Shown here: piece by piece, positions 1-6,857 of the stretch
How positions within the stretch are numbered: position 1 is the first letter of the stretch
Layout of the letters: each line of letters opens with the position of its first letter
Assembly: GCA_035302865.1 (NCBI GenBank)
Contig: DATGSF010000207.1
Span: 1-10,804, forward strand
Length of the DNA: 10,804 nt
Origin: DATGSF01 sp035302865
GTDB taxonomy: Bacteria > Bacteroidota > Bacteroidia > Chitinophagales > Chitinophagaceae
Direction of reading: 5' to 3'
The notes under the pieces: model-generated
What the model was told of the DNA's origin: nothing
Seen by the model: only the letters and a program-made list of their open reading frames with translations
Databases searched by the model: none
Translations under genes and position numbers: made by a program

Positions 1-1235
1 CTGTATGGTTTCAAAAGAAATTGGCTCCTCGCTATTCTATAGTTCGACAAAAAGCCGGAAATATTAGTGCGCAATTGGTGAACAATCTTGGTGGAATGGC
101 AACAATAAAAAGCTTTGGAACGGAAAAATATGAAGAAAAAAGAATCGCCTTATTATCTGAGGAGTACAAACAAGCAAATCAAAAAGTAATTCGCTTGAGT
201 GCAGCTTTTGTTCCGATGATTAGAATGTTAATCCTTGCAGGGTTTATAGGTATTTTACTTTTTGCAGGTTTCAAAACATTAAATGGAACAATGGAAGTTG
301 GTCTTTACAGTATTTTAATATTTGTTACTCAAAGATTATTATGGCCTTTAACTAGATTGGGAGAAACTTTTGATTTGTACCAAAGAGCAATGGCTAGTAC
401 TAAAAGAATAATGTCTTTATTAAAAATAAACCAACAATTAGAAGATGGAAATATCACTATAAATAAAGAACAGGTTAATGGAACATATATTTTCGACAAT
501 GTATCATTTAAATATAAAACAGGCAGACAAGTATTAAACAATCTTTCTTTTGAAATTGAATCGGGACAAACTATTGGTATTGTAGGTCCAACTGGAGCAG
601 GGAAAAGTAGTATGATTAAACTTTTAATGCGCATGTATGATGTGCATTCTGGAGCTATATTATTAGATGTGATTAATATTAAGGATTATAAAATTAATGA
701 TTTGACAAAAGCAATAGGTTTTGTAAGTCAAGATATATTTTTATTCGAAGGAAGTATAAAAGAAAATATACAATATGGTAGTTTTGAGGCCAAAAATGAA
801 GAAATTAAACAGGCAGCAATATTGGCAGAAGCTGATGAATTTATTATGAATTTACCGCAAACTTATAATACCGTTGTTGGTGAAAGAGGACAAAAACTCT
901 CGGGAGGTCAAAGACAGAGAATTGCACTTGCACGAGCGATATTAAAGAATCCTCCAATCCTAATTTTAGATGAAGCAACTTCCGCAGTAGATAATGAAAC
1001 AGAAGCTGCTATTCAACGTTCTTTAACTAAGATTGCTAAAAATAGAACTACAATTATTATTGCTCATAGATTATCGACAATTAGAAACGCTGATCAAATT
1101 CTAGTTTTAGATCAAGGTAATTTAATAGAAAAAGGAAAACATGAAGAATTGCTGGAACTAAATGGAGTTTATCACCATTTATGGATGGTACAATCAGGAG
1201 AATTAAAAAAAGATACAACTAATCTAAGATTGTAA
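1..1235 (+). CDS. ABC exporter, fused membrane and ATPase domains (5' end outside window)
   Basis: This is the C-terminal part of a type I ABC exporter half-transporter, which sits in the inner membrane and couples ATP hydrolysis to export. The reading frame is open to the window edge (codons from position 3), so the gene starts upstream; an internal TTG at 21 is not a start. Counting from that codon, residues 1-130 are the end of the transmembrane domain, with helices around 65-85 and 92-112. The nucleotide-binding domain follows: Walker A GPTGAGKS (585-608), Q-loop VSQD, signature LSGGQ (897-911), Walker B ILILDEAT (957-980), D-loop SAVD and H-loop His (1065-1067). All catalytic motifs are intact. 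The coupling region, with TRLGETFDLYQRAMAST, resembles the MsbA/multidrug-like exporters of Bacteroidota and cyanobacteria, known to me from family memory. The substrate cannot be told. The gene downstream is convergent and not co-transcribed. Confidence 0.95.
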   Translation, partial: VWFQKKLAPRYSIVRQKAGNISAQLVNNLGGMATIKSFGTEKYEEKRIALLSEEYKQANQKVIRLSAAFVPMIRMLILAGFIGILLFAGFKTLNGTMEVGLYSILIFVTQRLLWPLTRLGETFDLYQRAMASTKRIMSLLKINQQLEDGNITINKEQVNGTYIFDNVSFKYKTGRQVLNNLSFEIESGQTIGIVGPTGAGKSSMIKLLMRMYDVHSGAILLDVINIKDYKINDLTKAIGFVSQDIFLFEGSIKENIQYGSFEAKNEEIKQAAILAEADEFIMNLPQTYNTVVGERGQKLSGGQRQRIALARAILKNPPILILDEATSAVDNETEAAIQRSLTKIAKNRTTIIIAHRLSTIRNADQILVLDQGNLIEKGKHEELLELNGVYHHLWMVQSGELKKDTTNLRL

Positions 1236-1413
1236 ATATATCTTATCACTAAGAAGGATTTAAGAAGACAAATAGCATTTCTTATTGAAAAGTATTTATA
1301 TTTTTTTAAAACCCTTCCTATTAAAGAGCAAAGAGATTATAATATGAACAAACAATAATTATTGAAATTAATATTTTCTTCTTAATTATCTATAAAAAAC
1401 AACTTATGGTATT
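1236..1413. other. Convergent intergenic spacer
   Basis: This 178-base AT-rich spacer lies between the 3' ends of the ABC exporter (+) and the OstA-like gene (-). I see no open reading frame worth calling and no clear GC-rich terminator hairpin. It carries the sequence AAAAGTATTTATATTT at 1288-1303 and AAAGAGC at 1323-1329. Both strings recur in inverted orientation at 4692-4718, in the spacer after the BatA-domain gene (see findings). Confidence 0.6.
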
Positions 1414-3444
1414 TTATTCCTTATTTTCGGATTGTGACATTGTCTCTTCCTGATTATTACTTTCTTTCCAGCGCTCTTTTTCTAACACTTCCCAGTAAAA
1501 TAATTTGGGCTGAATAGGTTTTCTGTAATTCCTAAAAAAGGCATCCCAGTTTTCCATTTTTTCTTCCGCTCTCCAAATAAAGCGTTCTAATTTTTTCTCT
1601 TCCGTATTAGCCATATGTAAGGGGTCCATAGTTTGATCTGTAGGACCTAAATATTTAATAATATCAATTTCATTATCTTTTAGAAATACAATTATATCAT
1701 CAGATGTAGCCTGACTTACGCCAAGGTAGCTATCGTCTTCTTCTTGTAAATAATAAATAGAAGCTGCACTTCCTTTAGCCTCTACGCGTACTAAATCATT
1801 TTCTTCGAAAAAACCTTTAATATCTTTAGCTTGCATTTGATTATAAAATGCAGCTTCTTCTGGAATAGTATTACTTATTAAAATACCTAATTCTGGAACA
1901 TGGAAATACTCAATAGCATCTTGACTCATTTTAATATAAATAACTTTCCCTGTAATTTGTTGGTTATTAGACCATAAAACAGGATTATAATACATAGTAA
2001 ACATAGAATCTTTTTGAGCATAAACCATAGAATCTGCCTTGGCTTGTAAAGAATCCGAAAATATAAATGGATGCGGGTAAGCTATAAACTTTCGCACTTT
2101 TTCTGTAGAATCCACCATCTTTACTGTAACTATTTCCCATTCTTCTTCATTTTCTATAGTAGAATGGACAGTCTCTTCTTTATCCGTAACATCTCCCGTC
2201 GAATCCAGAGCATTCCTAGTCAATTCTTCTTTATAATTTTCTGCCAAAGATTCTCCTATTTGTAATGCTTCCATATTTTCATTCAAATGTTGCATTTCAA
2301 CCATAGGCATTTCTTTTTTTTCTTTTTGTTGTGGTATTAATGAAGAAGGAAACTTCCCAATTCCCATCCAAATTCCCTCTTCTTTATTTTCTCCCACAAA
2401 CTTTTGTTGCACCGTTTCCAAATTTTCCAACTCCTGATCTAGTTTTTCTTGTTCTGTAAGATCTTTAGCATATCGAGCTTCTGAAAAAACATAGAAAGTA
2501 TCACTTTTAAGAAACAATGAATTTCCTTCCTCCTGAAGAATTTCTAATAAAGGCTGCTCACTTGCTTTAATTTCATCTAATTTTCCTAAGTAAGAAGTAT
2601 AGCCTGCATATAATATAGTCTTTTCTAGAGTATCTATTGCAATGACATTTCCTTTTGCCCAACTATTACTATCAGTTTCATTATGATATAAAGTATCTGC
2701 TTCAAGATATTGATTTTCATTAATTATAGAAGATCGAGAAGGAAAAAATCCTTGCTTAGTTTCACTGTAATATTCTCCTTTTTCTGTCTGAAATATACTT
2801 CCATCTGAATAAACAATAGATTTTTTTAAGAATTCAACTTTTTTTGTTTCAGTATTGTATTTTAAATCTTCCGAGACCACCTCATATTCTGGATCATTGA
2901 CTACAACATTTTTTTGAAAACGAGCTTCTTTACTTTTCAAATTGTAAGTACCAATGCTACTTTTTATCAAAGTGAAAGCACTTTGCAAGGTTCCTCCATT
3001 TCTATAAGTCCCTAATTTTAAATCTAAATTATAAAAAACTTCTTTTGCCCATAAACTGTTTCCTTCAGCATCAGTTAATTGTGCTGTCCCTTTATTAGCT
3101 TTCATCACTACAGTTTTATCCTTTCCAGTATAGCGCATATAATCGGCATAAGCAGCACTTCCATCAGCTTGAAAAATCGCTACATTTCCAAAGGCTTCTA
3201 CACTATTTTTACTCTGAAAATATAAAGCAGTATCGCAATAGAGCGTATCTGAGTCATGCAAAATTTTAACATTATTCAATAATTGATGCACAGTTCCTGA
3301 ATCTGTTTGATAAAATTCACTAAACTCATTATCTAATATAATAATCTTCGAATTATTTTCTTTTGTAGTAGTTTGACTATTTAAGAGAGGAATTTGAAGA
3401 AAGAAAATAAAAGAAACTATCAATATTTTCAAATGCAAAGACAT
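1414..3444 (-). CDS. OstA-like (LptA-related) LPS transport/outer-membrane biogenesis protein
   Basis: This 676-residue protein is probably periplasmic and related to the LptA/OstA fold that shuttles lipopolysaccharide to the outer membrane. Residues 1-24 form a signal peptide (hydrophobic 6-21, likely cleavage after NSQ). Residues 33-200 match the Bacteroidota OstA-like N-terminal domain, with short beta-jellyroll repeats such as DTLYCDTALYF and GNVAIFQADGSAAYADYMRY; more repeat units follow to about 325. Residues 325-450 are a Glu/Gln/Lys-rich low-complexity linker. From 450 the family's C-terminal part resumes, with YNPVLW at 486-491, then AKDIKGFFEENDLVRVEAKG and the final FIWRAEEKMENW block. 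I recognise these from the family and ran no search. The ATG at 3444 lies directly before the signal peptide and 15 bases after a TATCTTTG element. The gene is convergent with the ABC exporter and divergent from two small membrane-protein genes. Its exact substrate and partners are inferred. Confidence 0.9.
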   Translation of the reverse strand: MSLHLKILIVSFIFFLQIPLLNSQTTTKENNSKIIILDNEFSEFYQTDSGTVHQLLNNVKILHDSDTLYCDTALYFQSKNSVEAFGNVAIFQADGSAAYADYMRYTGKDKTVVMKANKGTAQLTDAEGNSLWAKEVFYNLDLKLGTYRNGGTLQSAFTLIKSSIGTYNLKSKEARFQKNVVVNDPEYEVVSEDLKYNTETKKVEFLKKSIVYSDGSIFQTEKGEYYSETKQGFFPSRSSIINENQYLEADTLYHNETDSNSWAKGNVIAIDTLEKTILYAGYTSYLGKLDEIKASEQPLLEILQEEGNSLFLKSDTFYVFSEARYAKDLTEQEKLDQELENLETVQQKFVGENKEEGIWMGIGKFPSSLIPQQKEKKEMPMVEMQHLNENMEALQIGESLAENYKEELTRNALDSTGDVTDKEETVHSTIENEEEWEIVTVKMVDSTEKVRKFIAYPHPFIFSDSLQAKADSMVYAQKDSMFTMYYNPVLWSNNQQITGKVIYIKMSQDAIEYFHVPELGILISNTIPEEAAFYNQMQAKDIKGFFEENDLVRVEAKGSAASIYYLQEEDDSYLGVSQATSDDIIVFLKDNEIDIIKYLGPTDQTMDPLHMANTEEKKLERFIWRAEEKMENWDAFFRNYRKPIQPKLFYWEVLEKERWKESNNQEETMSQSENKE

Positions 3445-3459
3445 ATATCCATTTTAGGA

Positions 3460-3467
3460 CAAAGATA
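3460..3467 (-). promoter_or_regulatory. Bacteroidota -7 element for the OstA-like gene
   Basis: On the minus strand this reads TATCTTTG, an exact match to the Bacteroidota -7 consensus TAnnTTTG, 15 bases before the start codon at 3444. I find no convincing TTG -33 element about 19 bases further upstream, so the call rests on the -7 match and its position in a divergent spacer. Confidence 0.6.
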
Positions 3468-3550
3468 ATATCATTTTTTAATCCTTATGAATCTATTGGT
3501 TAATTAAATATTATTAATTTACGTTTAAAAATAAATCTTTAATAAATTAG

Positions 3551-3558
3551 TACTTTTG
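3551..3558 (+). promoter_or_regulatory. Bacteroidota -7 element for the small membrane-protein pair
   Basis: TACTTTTG matches the consensus TAnnTTTG exactly and ends 7 bases before the ATG at 3566. If it is used, the transcript would have a leader of only a few bases. No clear -33 TTG is visible. The element on the other strand at 3460-3467 serves the divergent OstA-like gene, so both promoters share a spacer of about 120 bases. Confidence 0.6.
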
Positions 3559-3565
3559 TGGAAAA

Positions 3566-3856
3566 ATGCAGAAAGTGAATCAAGATGATATTCATGAAGA
3601 GGAAAATAACACATCGTCGTTAAAAAATGATGTGGATGTTGAGGAGGAAAAGGATTTAAGTTTTCAAGAGGAGTTATGGCAAATTTTTGTAAACCAATGG
3701 AAGGCTTTGATGCAATGGATGAAACCTAATCCTAAAGAGCATTTTATTTTACAAATAATTCGATATATTTATAAAATTCCAGTTTTGTTTTTTGTTATCT
3801 GCATTTCACCAATAGCTTTATTTTTTTTATTCTTAACTTTTGTTGTTTTACTATAG
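3566..3856 (+). CDS. Small membrane protein with acidic N-terminus, function unknown
   Basis: I do not recognise this 96-residue protein with confidence. Residues 1-35 are highly acidic and probably disordered (EEENN, DVDVEEEKD). Residues 35-55 could form an amphipathic helix rich in Trp and Gln (EELWQIFVNQWKALMQWM). After a basic stretch ending at Lys70, residues 71-96 are one long hydrophobic segment running to the C-terminus, containing SPIAL, so the protein is most likely tail-anchored in the inner membrane with its acidic part in the cytoplasm. The ATG at 3566 follows a TACTTTTG promoter element by 7 bases. The next gene starts 7 bases after the stop, so the two are very likely co-transcribed. 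It is divergent from the OstA-like gene. The promoter, the codon-like composition and the tight spacing argue that it is real. Confidence 0.7.
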   Translation: MQKVNQDDIHEEENNTSSLKNDVDVEEEKDLSFQEELWQIFVNQWKALMQWMKPNPKEHFILQIIRYIYKIPVLFFVICISPIALFFLFLTFVVLL

Positions 3857-3863
3857 CTTGAAG

Positions 3864-4238
3864 ATGATAAAGATAGGATGGAATTTTAAAGATTGGCTAC
3901 ATATTAGTATTATCTTTATTTTATTTTTATTACATCAAATTATAGAAAAAATATTTTCTATTCATAATGTTTGGATAGATTCTTACCTTGACCCTCTTCT
4001 GTGTATGCCTCTATTTTTATCTGCACTTTTATTACAACGTAGAGTCTTATTTTATAAAAACGAATCCTACATTCTTCCAAAATTTCATATTTTTGTTGCA
4101 TTTATTTTTGTTAGCATATGGGCTGAATTAATATTTCCCTATTTCAATAAAGGTTTTACAGCAGACTTTTGGGATATAGTACTCTATTTAATTGGTAGTA
4201 TTTATTTCTATATTTTTCTTAACAAATCAAGAATTTAA
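3864..4238 (+). CDS. Small polytopic membrane protein (about four helices), function unknown
   Basis: This is a 124-residue integral membrane protein with predicted helices near residues 13-32, 46-62, 74-90 and 102-120. Recognisable blocks are YLDPLLCMPLFL (41-52) and WAELIFPYFNKGFTADFWDIVLYLIG (about 86-111). They resemble a small Bacteroidota membrane family, some members of which I recall being auto-annotated as magnesium-citrate secondary transporters. That label is unsupported here, because the protein is far too small for a known citrate carrier. I chose the ATG at 3864, 7 bases after the preceding stop; TTG codons at 3840 and 3858 would add up to eight residues and overlap the upstream gene. 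It forms a two-gene unit with the acidic membrane protein. Its 3' end converges on a broken lipoprotein gene. Confidence 0.75.
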   Translation: MIKIGWNFKDWLHISIIFILFLLHQIIEKIFSIHNVWIDSYLDPLLCMPLFLSALLLQRRVLFYKNESYILPKFHIFVAFIFVSIWAELIFPYFNKGFTADFWDIVLYLIGSIYFYIFLNKSRI

Positions 4239-4312
4239 TTATTTCCTTATCTTTCTTTTAATTAATTTTTTAAATGAATACTATTTCCTTTTTGAGGTAA
4301 TTTAGGAAATAA
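4239..4312. other. Convergent intergenic spacer with inverted repeats
   Basis: This short AT-rich spacer lies between the polytopic membrane-protein gene (+) and the 3' end of the broken lipoprotein gene (-). It holds no reading frame. Its only structure is a set of inverted repeats built on TATTTCCT/AGGAAATA (see the hairpin entry). Confidence 0.5.
4282..4311. terminator. Possible bidirectional hairpin between convergent genes
   Basis: TATTTCCT (4282-4289) and AGGAAATA (4304-4311) form a perfect 8-base inverted repeat around a 14-base loop. A second arm, AATTATTTCCT at 4237-4247, is an 11-base perfect inverted match to AGGAAATAATT at 4304-4314, so two alternative pairings exist. The position between convergent genes fits a terminator. 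The stem is AT-rich and there is no proper U-tract on the + side, so the call is weak. Confidence 0.35.
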
Positions 4313-4575
4313 TTAATAATCAAAAATTTCCCATGTATCCTTTCTATCTTTTGAAATTGCTTTATATGTTATTCAGTATTATATTTAGTGTATAAAGTAC
4401 CAATTACAAAACTACCATAAGATGGATATATGTTTAGTTCTACCAACTTTATACAATTCTGATATTCATCACAGCTTGAAAATATTAAAATAAAAAACAA
4501 ACTAAAAATGATTCCAAATTTAATTTTTTCATTTTCTTTCAACCAGCCTAATAAACCCAAGCCTATTTTCATCAT
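4313..4575 (-). pseudogene. Small lipoprotein gene with an apparent frameshift near the 3' end
   Basis: The first frame (4575-4369) encodes 68 residues. A basic N-region is followed by the hydrophobic segment FGIIFSLFFILIF and a lipobox-like IFSSC with Cys35 (codon 4471-4473), then DEYQN and a short tail ending GTLYTKYNTE. This is the layout of a small Bacteroidota lipoprotein, though its N-region of about 20 residues is long. Directly after the stop, another frame is open to a stop at 4313-4315 and encodes a protein-like tail, ITYKAISKDRKDTWEIFDY, richer in Asp, Arg and Trp than chance AT-rich translation would suggest. One missing base near 4365-4375 would join the two into a lipoprotein of about 87 residues. 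Alternatives are a genuine 68-residue protein or a sequencing error. A CAATTTTG promoter-like element lies 6 bases upstream of the start. The family is unknown. Confidence 0.5.
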
Positions 4576-4780
4576 TTAATACAAAATTGCTCCACATTTT
4601 TTATAAAACAATGATAAAGTAGATTGTATTTACCTCAATTTGCCCCTACAGTAAAGATTTTAAATAAAAGCCTACTTTCTTAAATAGAAAAGCTCTTTGT
4701 TTAAATATAAATACTTTTAAAAAACAACATTTTATTTATTGCACCTATTTAGTTTTCTATTATTTCCAATAGTTCAGAAT
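4576..4780. other. Intergenic spacer between two minus-strand genes
   Basis: This 205-base AT-rich spacer lies between the 3' end of the BatA-domain gene and the start of the lipoprotein gene, both on the minus strand. I see no coding potential. On the minus strand CAATTTTG (4582-4589) is a one-mismatch TAnnTTTG element ending 6 bases before the lipoprotein ATG. GCTCTTT at 4692-4698 and AAATATAAATACTTTT at 4703-4718 recur inverted in the spacer after the ABC exporter. No strong terminator hairpin is visible. Confidence 0.5.
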
Positions 4781-6784
4781 TTAGGTATTATCTCTATAAA
4801 TCCATAGAGTATCAAAAATTAAAAATATTATTCCAAGGAAAACTAGATATTGCCATATTTTTATATTTTTTGATTGCGAAGAAATAAAATCTGCATTTTT
4901 AATTTTACCAGATTCTAAAAATTGATAATCAATACCTAAATCTTTCAATAAACTCCAATCCTTTTCTTGAAGTGATTCTAATTTAGAAAAATCACTACTT
5001 AAATTATATGCAATAAAATAGGAAGCTTTCTCATTTTTTTCTTTTTTTAATTCATACCAAGATTTTTGTAGGTCAAAGGGCTCTAAAATTATTTTTTTAC
5101 CATTTAACCATTCTTCTTGCTTAGGGATTCTATCTGTATTTTCTGAAACAATATGCCAAGGCTCTTTAGTATTTCCTACCTCAGGAATCAACCATTCATT
5201 TTTATTTGTATTAACAAAGTATAGAGGCCATTCCAAATTATCTTTTGAAGCAATTGCATAAATTAAAGGAGCAAATAAATAACTTTGAACAAAATCGGAA
5301 CTTCTCGGATCTAATGCAACACTTGATATAAAAACACTTCCTTTTTTTATGCGAAGTTCAGATAGAAATTCATCACCATTCTTTAATTGAAATAAAGATC
5401 GCTTATTTAGATTATTTTCAAATTCATAGGAAAAATAAGTATTTACACTTGGAAAATATTTTTGACTCTTAGATAAGTCAAAAATTTCTTTTACAATAGG
5501 ATGTTGTATTTCCATCCGACTAATTTCCATACTTTCTTCTTCTTTTTTCCTTACTTCTAAAGAAAACCAATATCCTAACAATTGTTTAATATTATCTGCA
5601 GATTGATTATAATTAGGAAACCACATTAACTTACCCCCATTTTCCACATAGGATAATAATTCTTTTTGAATTTCCATTGACTCAAATTCATGTGACTCAT
5701 AGATAATAAAAGGAAATTCCTTCCAATTTATTCCCGATTGCAAGGATAAATTTTTTATATATGCATTTGGTAATGCTTCTTCTAATACCTTCAAATAAGC
5801 ATTGGTATTTTGGGTATTTAAATATGCTATAGGAATTTTGGAAGAATTTCTATAAACCATAAAAAGAGTATCATCAAAAGAAATTGCATCATCTTGAATA
5901 ATTAATTGCAGATGTGAATTTTCTGCAAGATTATTTAATTCAATAGAACCTTCATAAGAGTTATCTTTTTCAACTTGTACACTTTGATTAAGTTTATTAT
6001 TTATTAAGAATTGTACTTTTACATATTCTTTTTCTTCTTTTTGCGCGGCAAGTTTAAAATTTAACATTTTTTTGTCCTCTTCGGAACTTATATAAGCGGT
6101 ATCTATCCAATAATTATCATAGTTTTCTAAAGTGTAATTTATGAAATTAAAAGAATTTTTATTTACAACATCTATTTCATTTAACTCTTTTTCCCAAAGA
6201 GTTTTTTGAAAATTTGAATAAATAAAGATGGGATTATTACTTTGATTTAATTCTTTTTCTAAGTTTTCAATATTATGCAATAAATCAGAAAATGGTAAAT
6301 ATCTATTTTCCAATTCCATTGCTTTTACTTGACGAATAGCCTCTTCTTTAAGAACACTCTGATAGACTTTATTATCTGCAGAGGATAATATTGCAACTTT
6401 TTCATCTTCTTCCAGTTGATTAAGATGCAATAACACATCCGACTTAGCTTGTTCCCATAAGCTTTTACCATCTTTCACTATAGCCATACTTGGATTTTGA
6501 TCCAAAAAAATTATAGAAGTTCGGTGATTATTATTAGATTTATCTTTATTAAATAATGGTTGTGCAAAGGCTAAAATTAATGCAGCAAGTAGTAGCAAAC
6601 GCGCAATTAATAAAATCTTCTTTTGAAGTCTAGATGGTTTTTCACTTTGAATTTTTAATTTTTCTAAAAAGAAGCTATGACTAAAAACTATTTTTTTATG
6701 TTTAGTAAAATTATATAAGTGTAAGATTATTGGAATCAATAAACTTATAAAAGCGAATAAAAATATAGGAAATAGAAAGCTCAT
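4781..6784 (-). CDS. BatA-domain membrane protein with degenerate von Willebrand A domain
   Basis: This 667-residue inner-membrane protein has an N-terminal BatA (aerotolerance regulator) domain. It opens MSFLFPIFLFAFISLLIPIILHL, then a basic loop with KIVFSHSFFLEKLK, a second helix (about 55-72) and the characteristic FAQP (73-76). A von Willebrand A-like domain follows at about 90-200, but its metal site reads D95-Q-N-P-S99 instead of DxSxS. A long extracytoplasmic region includes a glutamine-amidotransferase-like stretch at about 310-395 (PIAYLNTQ, ELLSYVENGGKLMWFP). The protein ends with a helix at about 645-660. An ATG at 6808 would add eight residues, but the conserved family opening begins at the second ATG (6784), chosen here. 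Relatives occur in Bacteroidota Bat/MoxR-associated loci, but no MoxR ATPase or other Bat gene is in view. The function is probably structural or signalling in the envelope; the specific role is unknown. Confidence 0.85.
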   Translation of the reverse strand: MSFLFPIFLFAFISLLIPIILHLYNFTKHKKIVFSHSFFLEKLKIQSEKPSRLQKKILLIARLLLLAALILAFAQPLFNKDKSNNNHRTSIIFLDQNPSMAIVKDGKSLWEQAKSDVLLHLNQLEEDEKVAILSSADNKVYQSVLKEEAIRQVKAMELENRYLPFSDLLHNIENLEKELNQSNNPIFIYSNFQKTLWEKELNEIDVVNKNSFNFINYTLENYDNYWIDTAYISSEEDKKMLNFKLAAQKEEKEYVKVQFLINNKLNQSVQVEKDNSYEGSIELNNLAENSHLQLIIQDDAISFDDTLFMVYRNSSKIPIAYLNTQNTNAYLKVLEEALPNAYIKNLSLQSGINWKEFPFIIYESHEFESMEIQKELLSYVENGGKLMWFPNYNQSADNIKQLLGYWFSLEVRKKEEESMEISRMEIQHPIVKEIFDLSKSQKYFPSVNTYFSYEFENNLNKRSLFQLKNGDEFLSELRIKKGSVFISSVALDPRSSDFVQSYLFAPLIYAIASKDNLEWPLYFVNTNKNEWLIPEVGNTKEPWHIVSENTDRIPKQEEWLNGKKIILEPFDLQKSWYELKKEKNEKASYFIAYNLSSDFSKLESLQEKDWSLLKDLGIDYQFLESGKIKNADFISSQSKNIKIWQYLVFLGIIFLIFDTLWIYRDNT

Positions 6785-6789
6785 AAGCA

Positions 6790-6797
6790 CGAAAATA
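6790..6797 (-). promoter_or_regulatory. Weak -7-like element before the BatA-domain gene
   Basis: The minus strand reads TATTTTCG, one mismatch from TAnnTTTG, ending 5 bases before the ATG at 6784. The spacing is similar to the better elements in this window and would favour the 6784 start over 6808, because the element lies between the two ATGs. The evidence is weak. Confidence 0.3.
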
Positions 6798-6857
6798 CTT
6801 AATTTCACTATTTTAGCAACAAATTATTAGCTTAGTGTATTAAATACCTTCAAATAT

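Noticed and set aside
329..634. Open frame of about 100 codons on the minus strand
   Set aside because: It lies wholly opposite the ABC exporter, whose motifs are intact, and its translation has no recognisable domain.
2071..2265. Open frame of 64 codons on the plus strand
   Set aside because: It is antisense to the OstA-like gene and Phe/Ser-rich, as expected from reading the complement of the Glu/Lys-rich linker.
3840..3863. TTG starts upstream of 3864 for the polytopic membrane protein
   Set aside because: They would overlap the preceding gene or replace a well-placed ATG 7 bases after its stop.
1414..4238. A single lipid-export operon joining the ABC exporter, OstA-like gene and small membrane proteins
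   Set aside because: The genes are convergent and then divergent, so they cannot form one transcript; a functional link is only speculation.
6785..6808. Upstream ATG start for the BatA-domain gene
   Set aside because: It would add eight residues before the conserved family opening, and a promoter-like element lies between the two ATGs.
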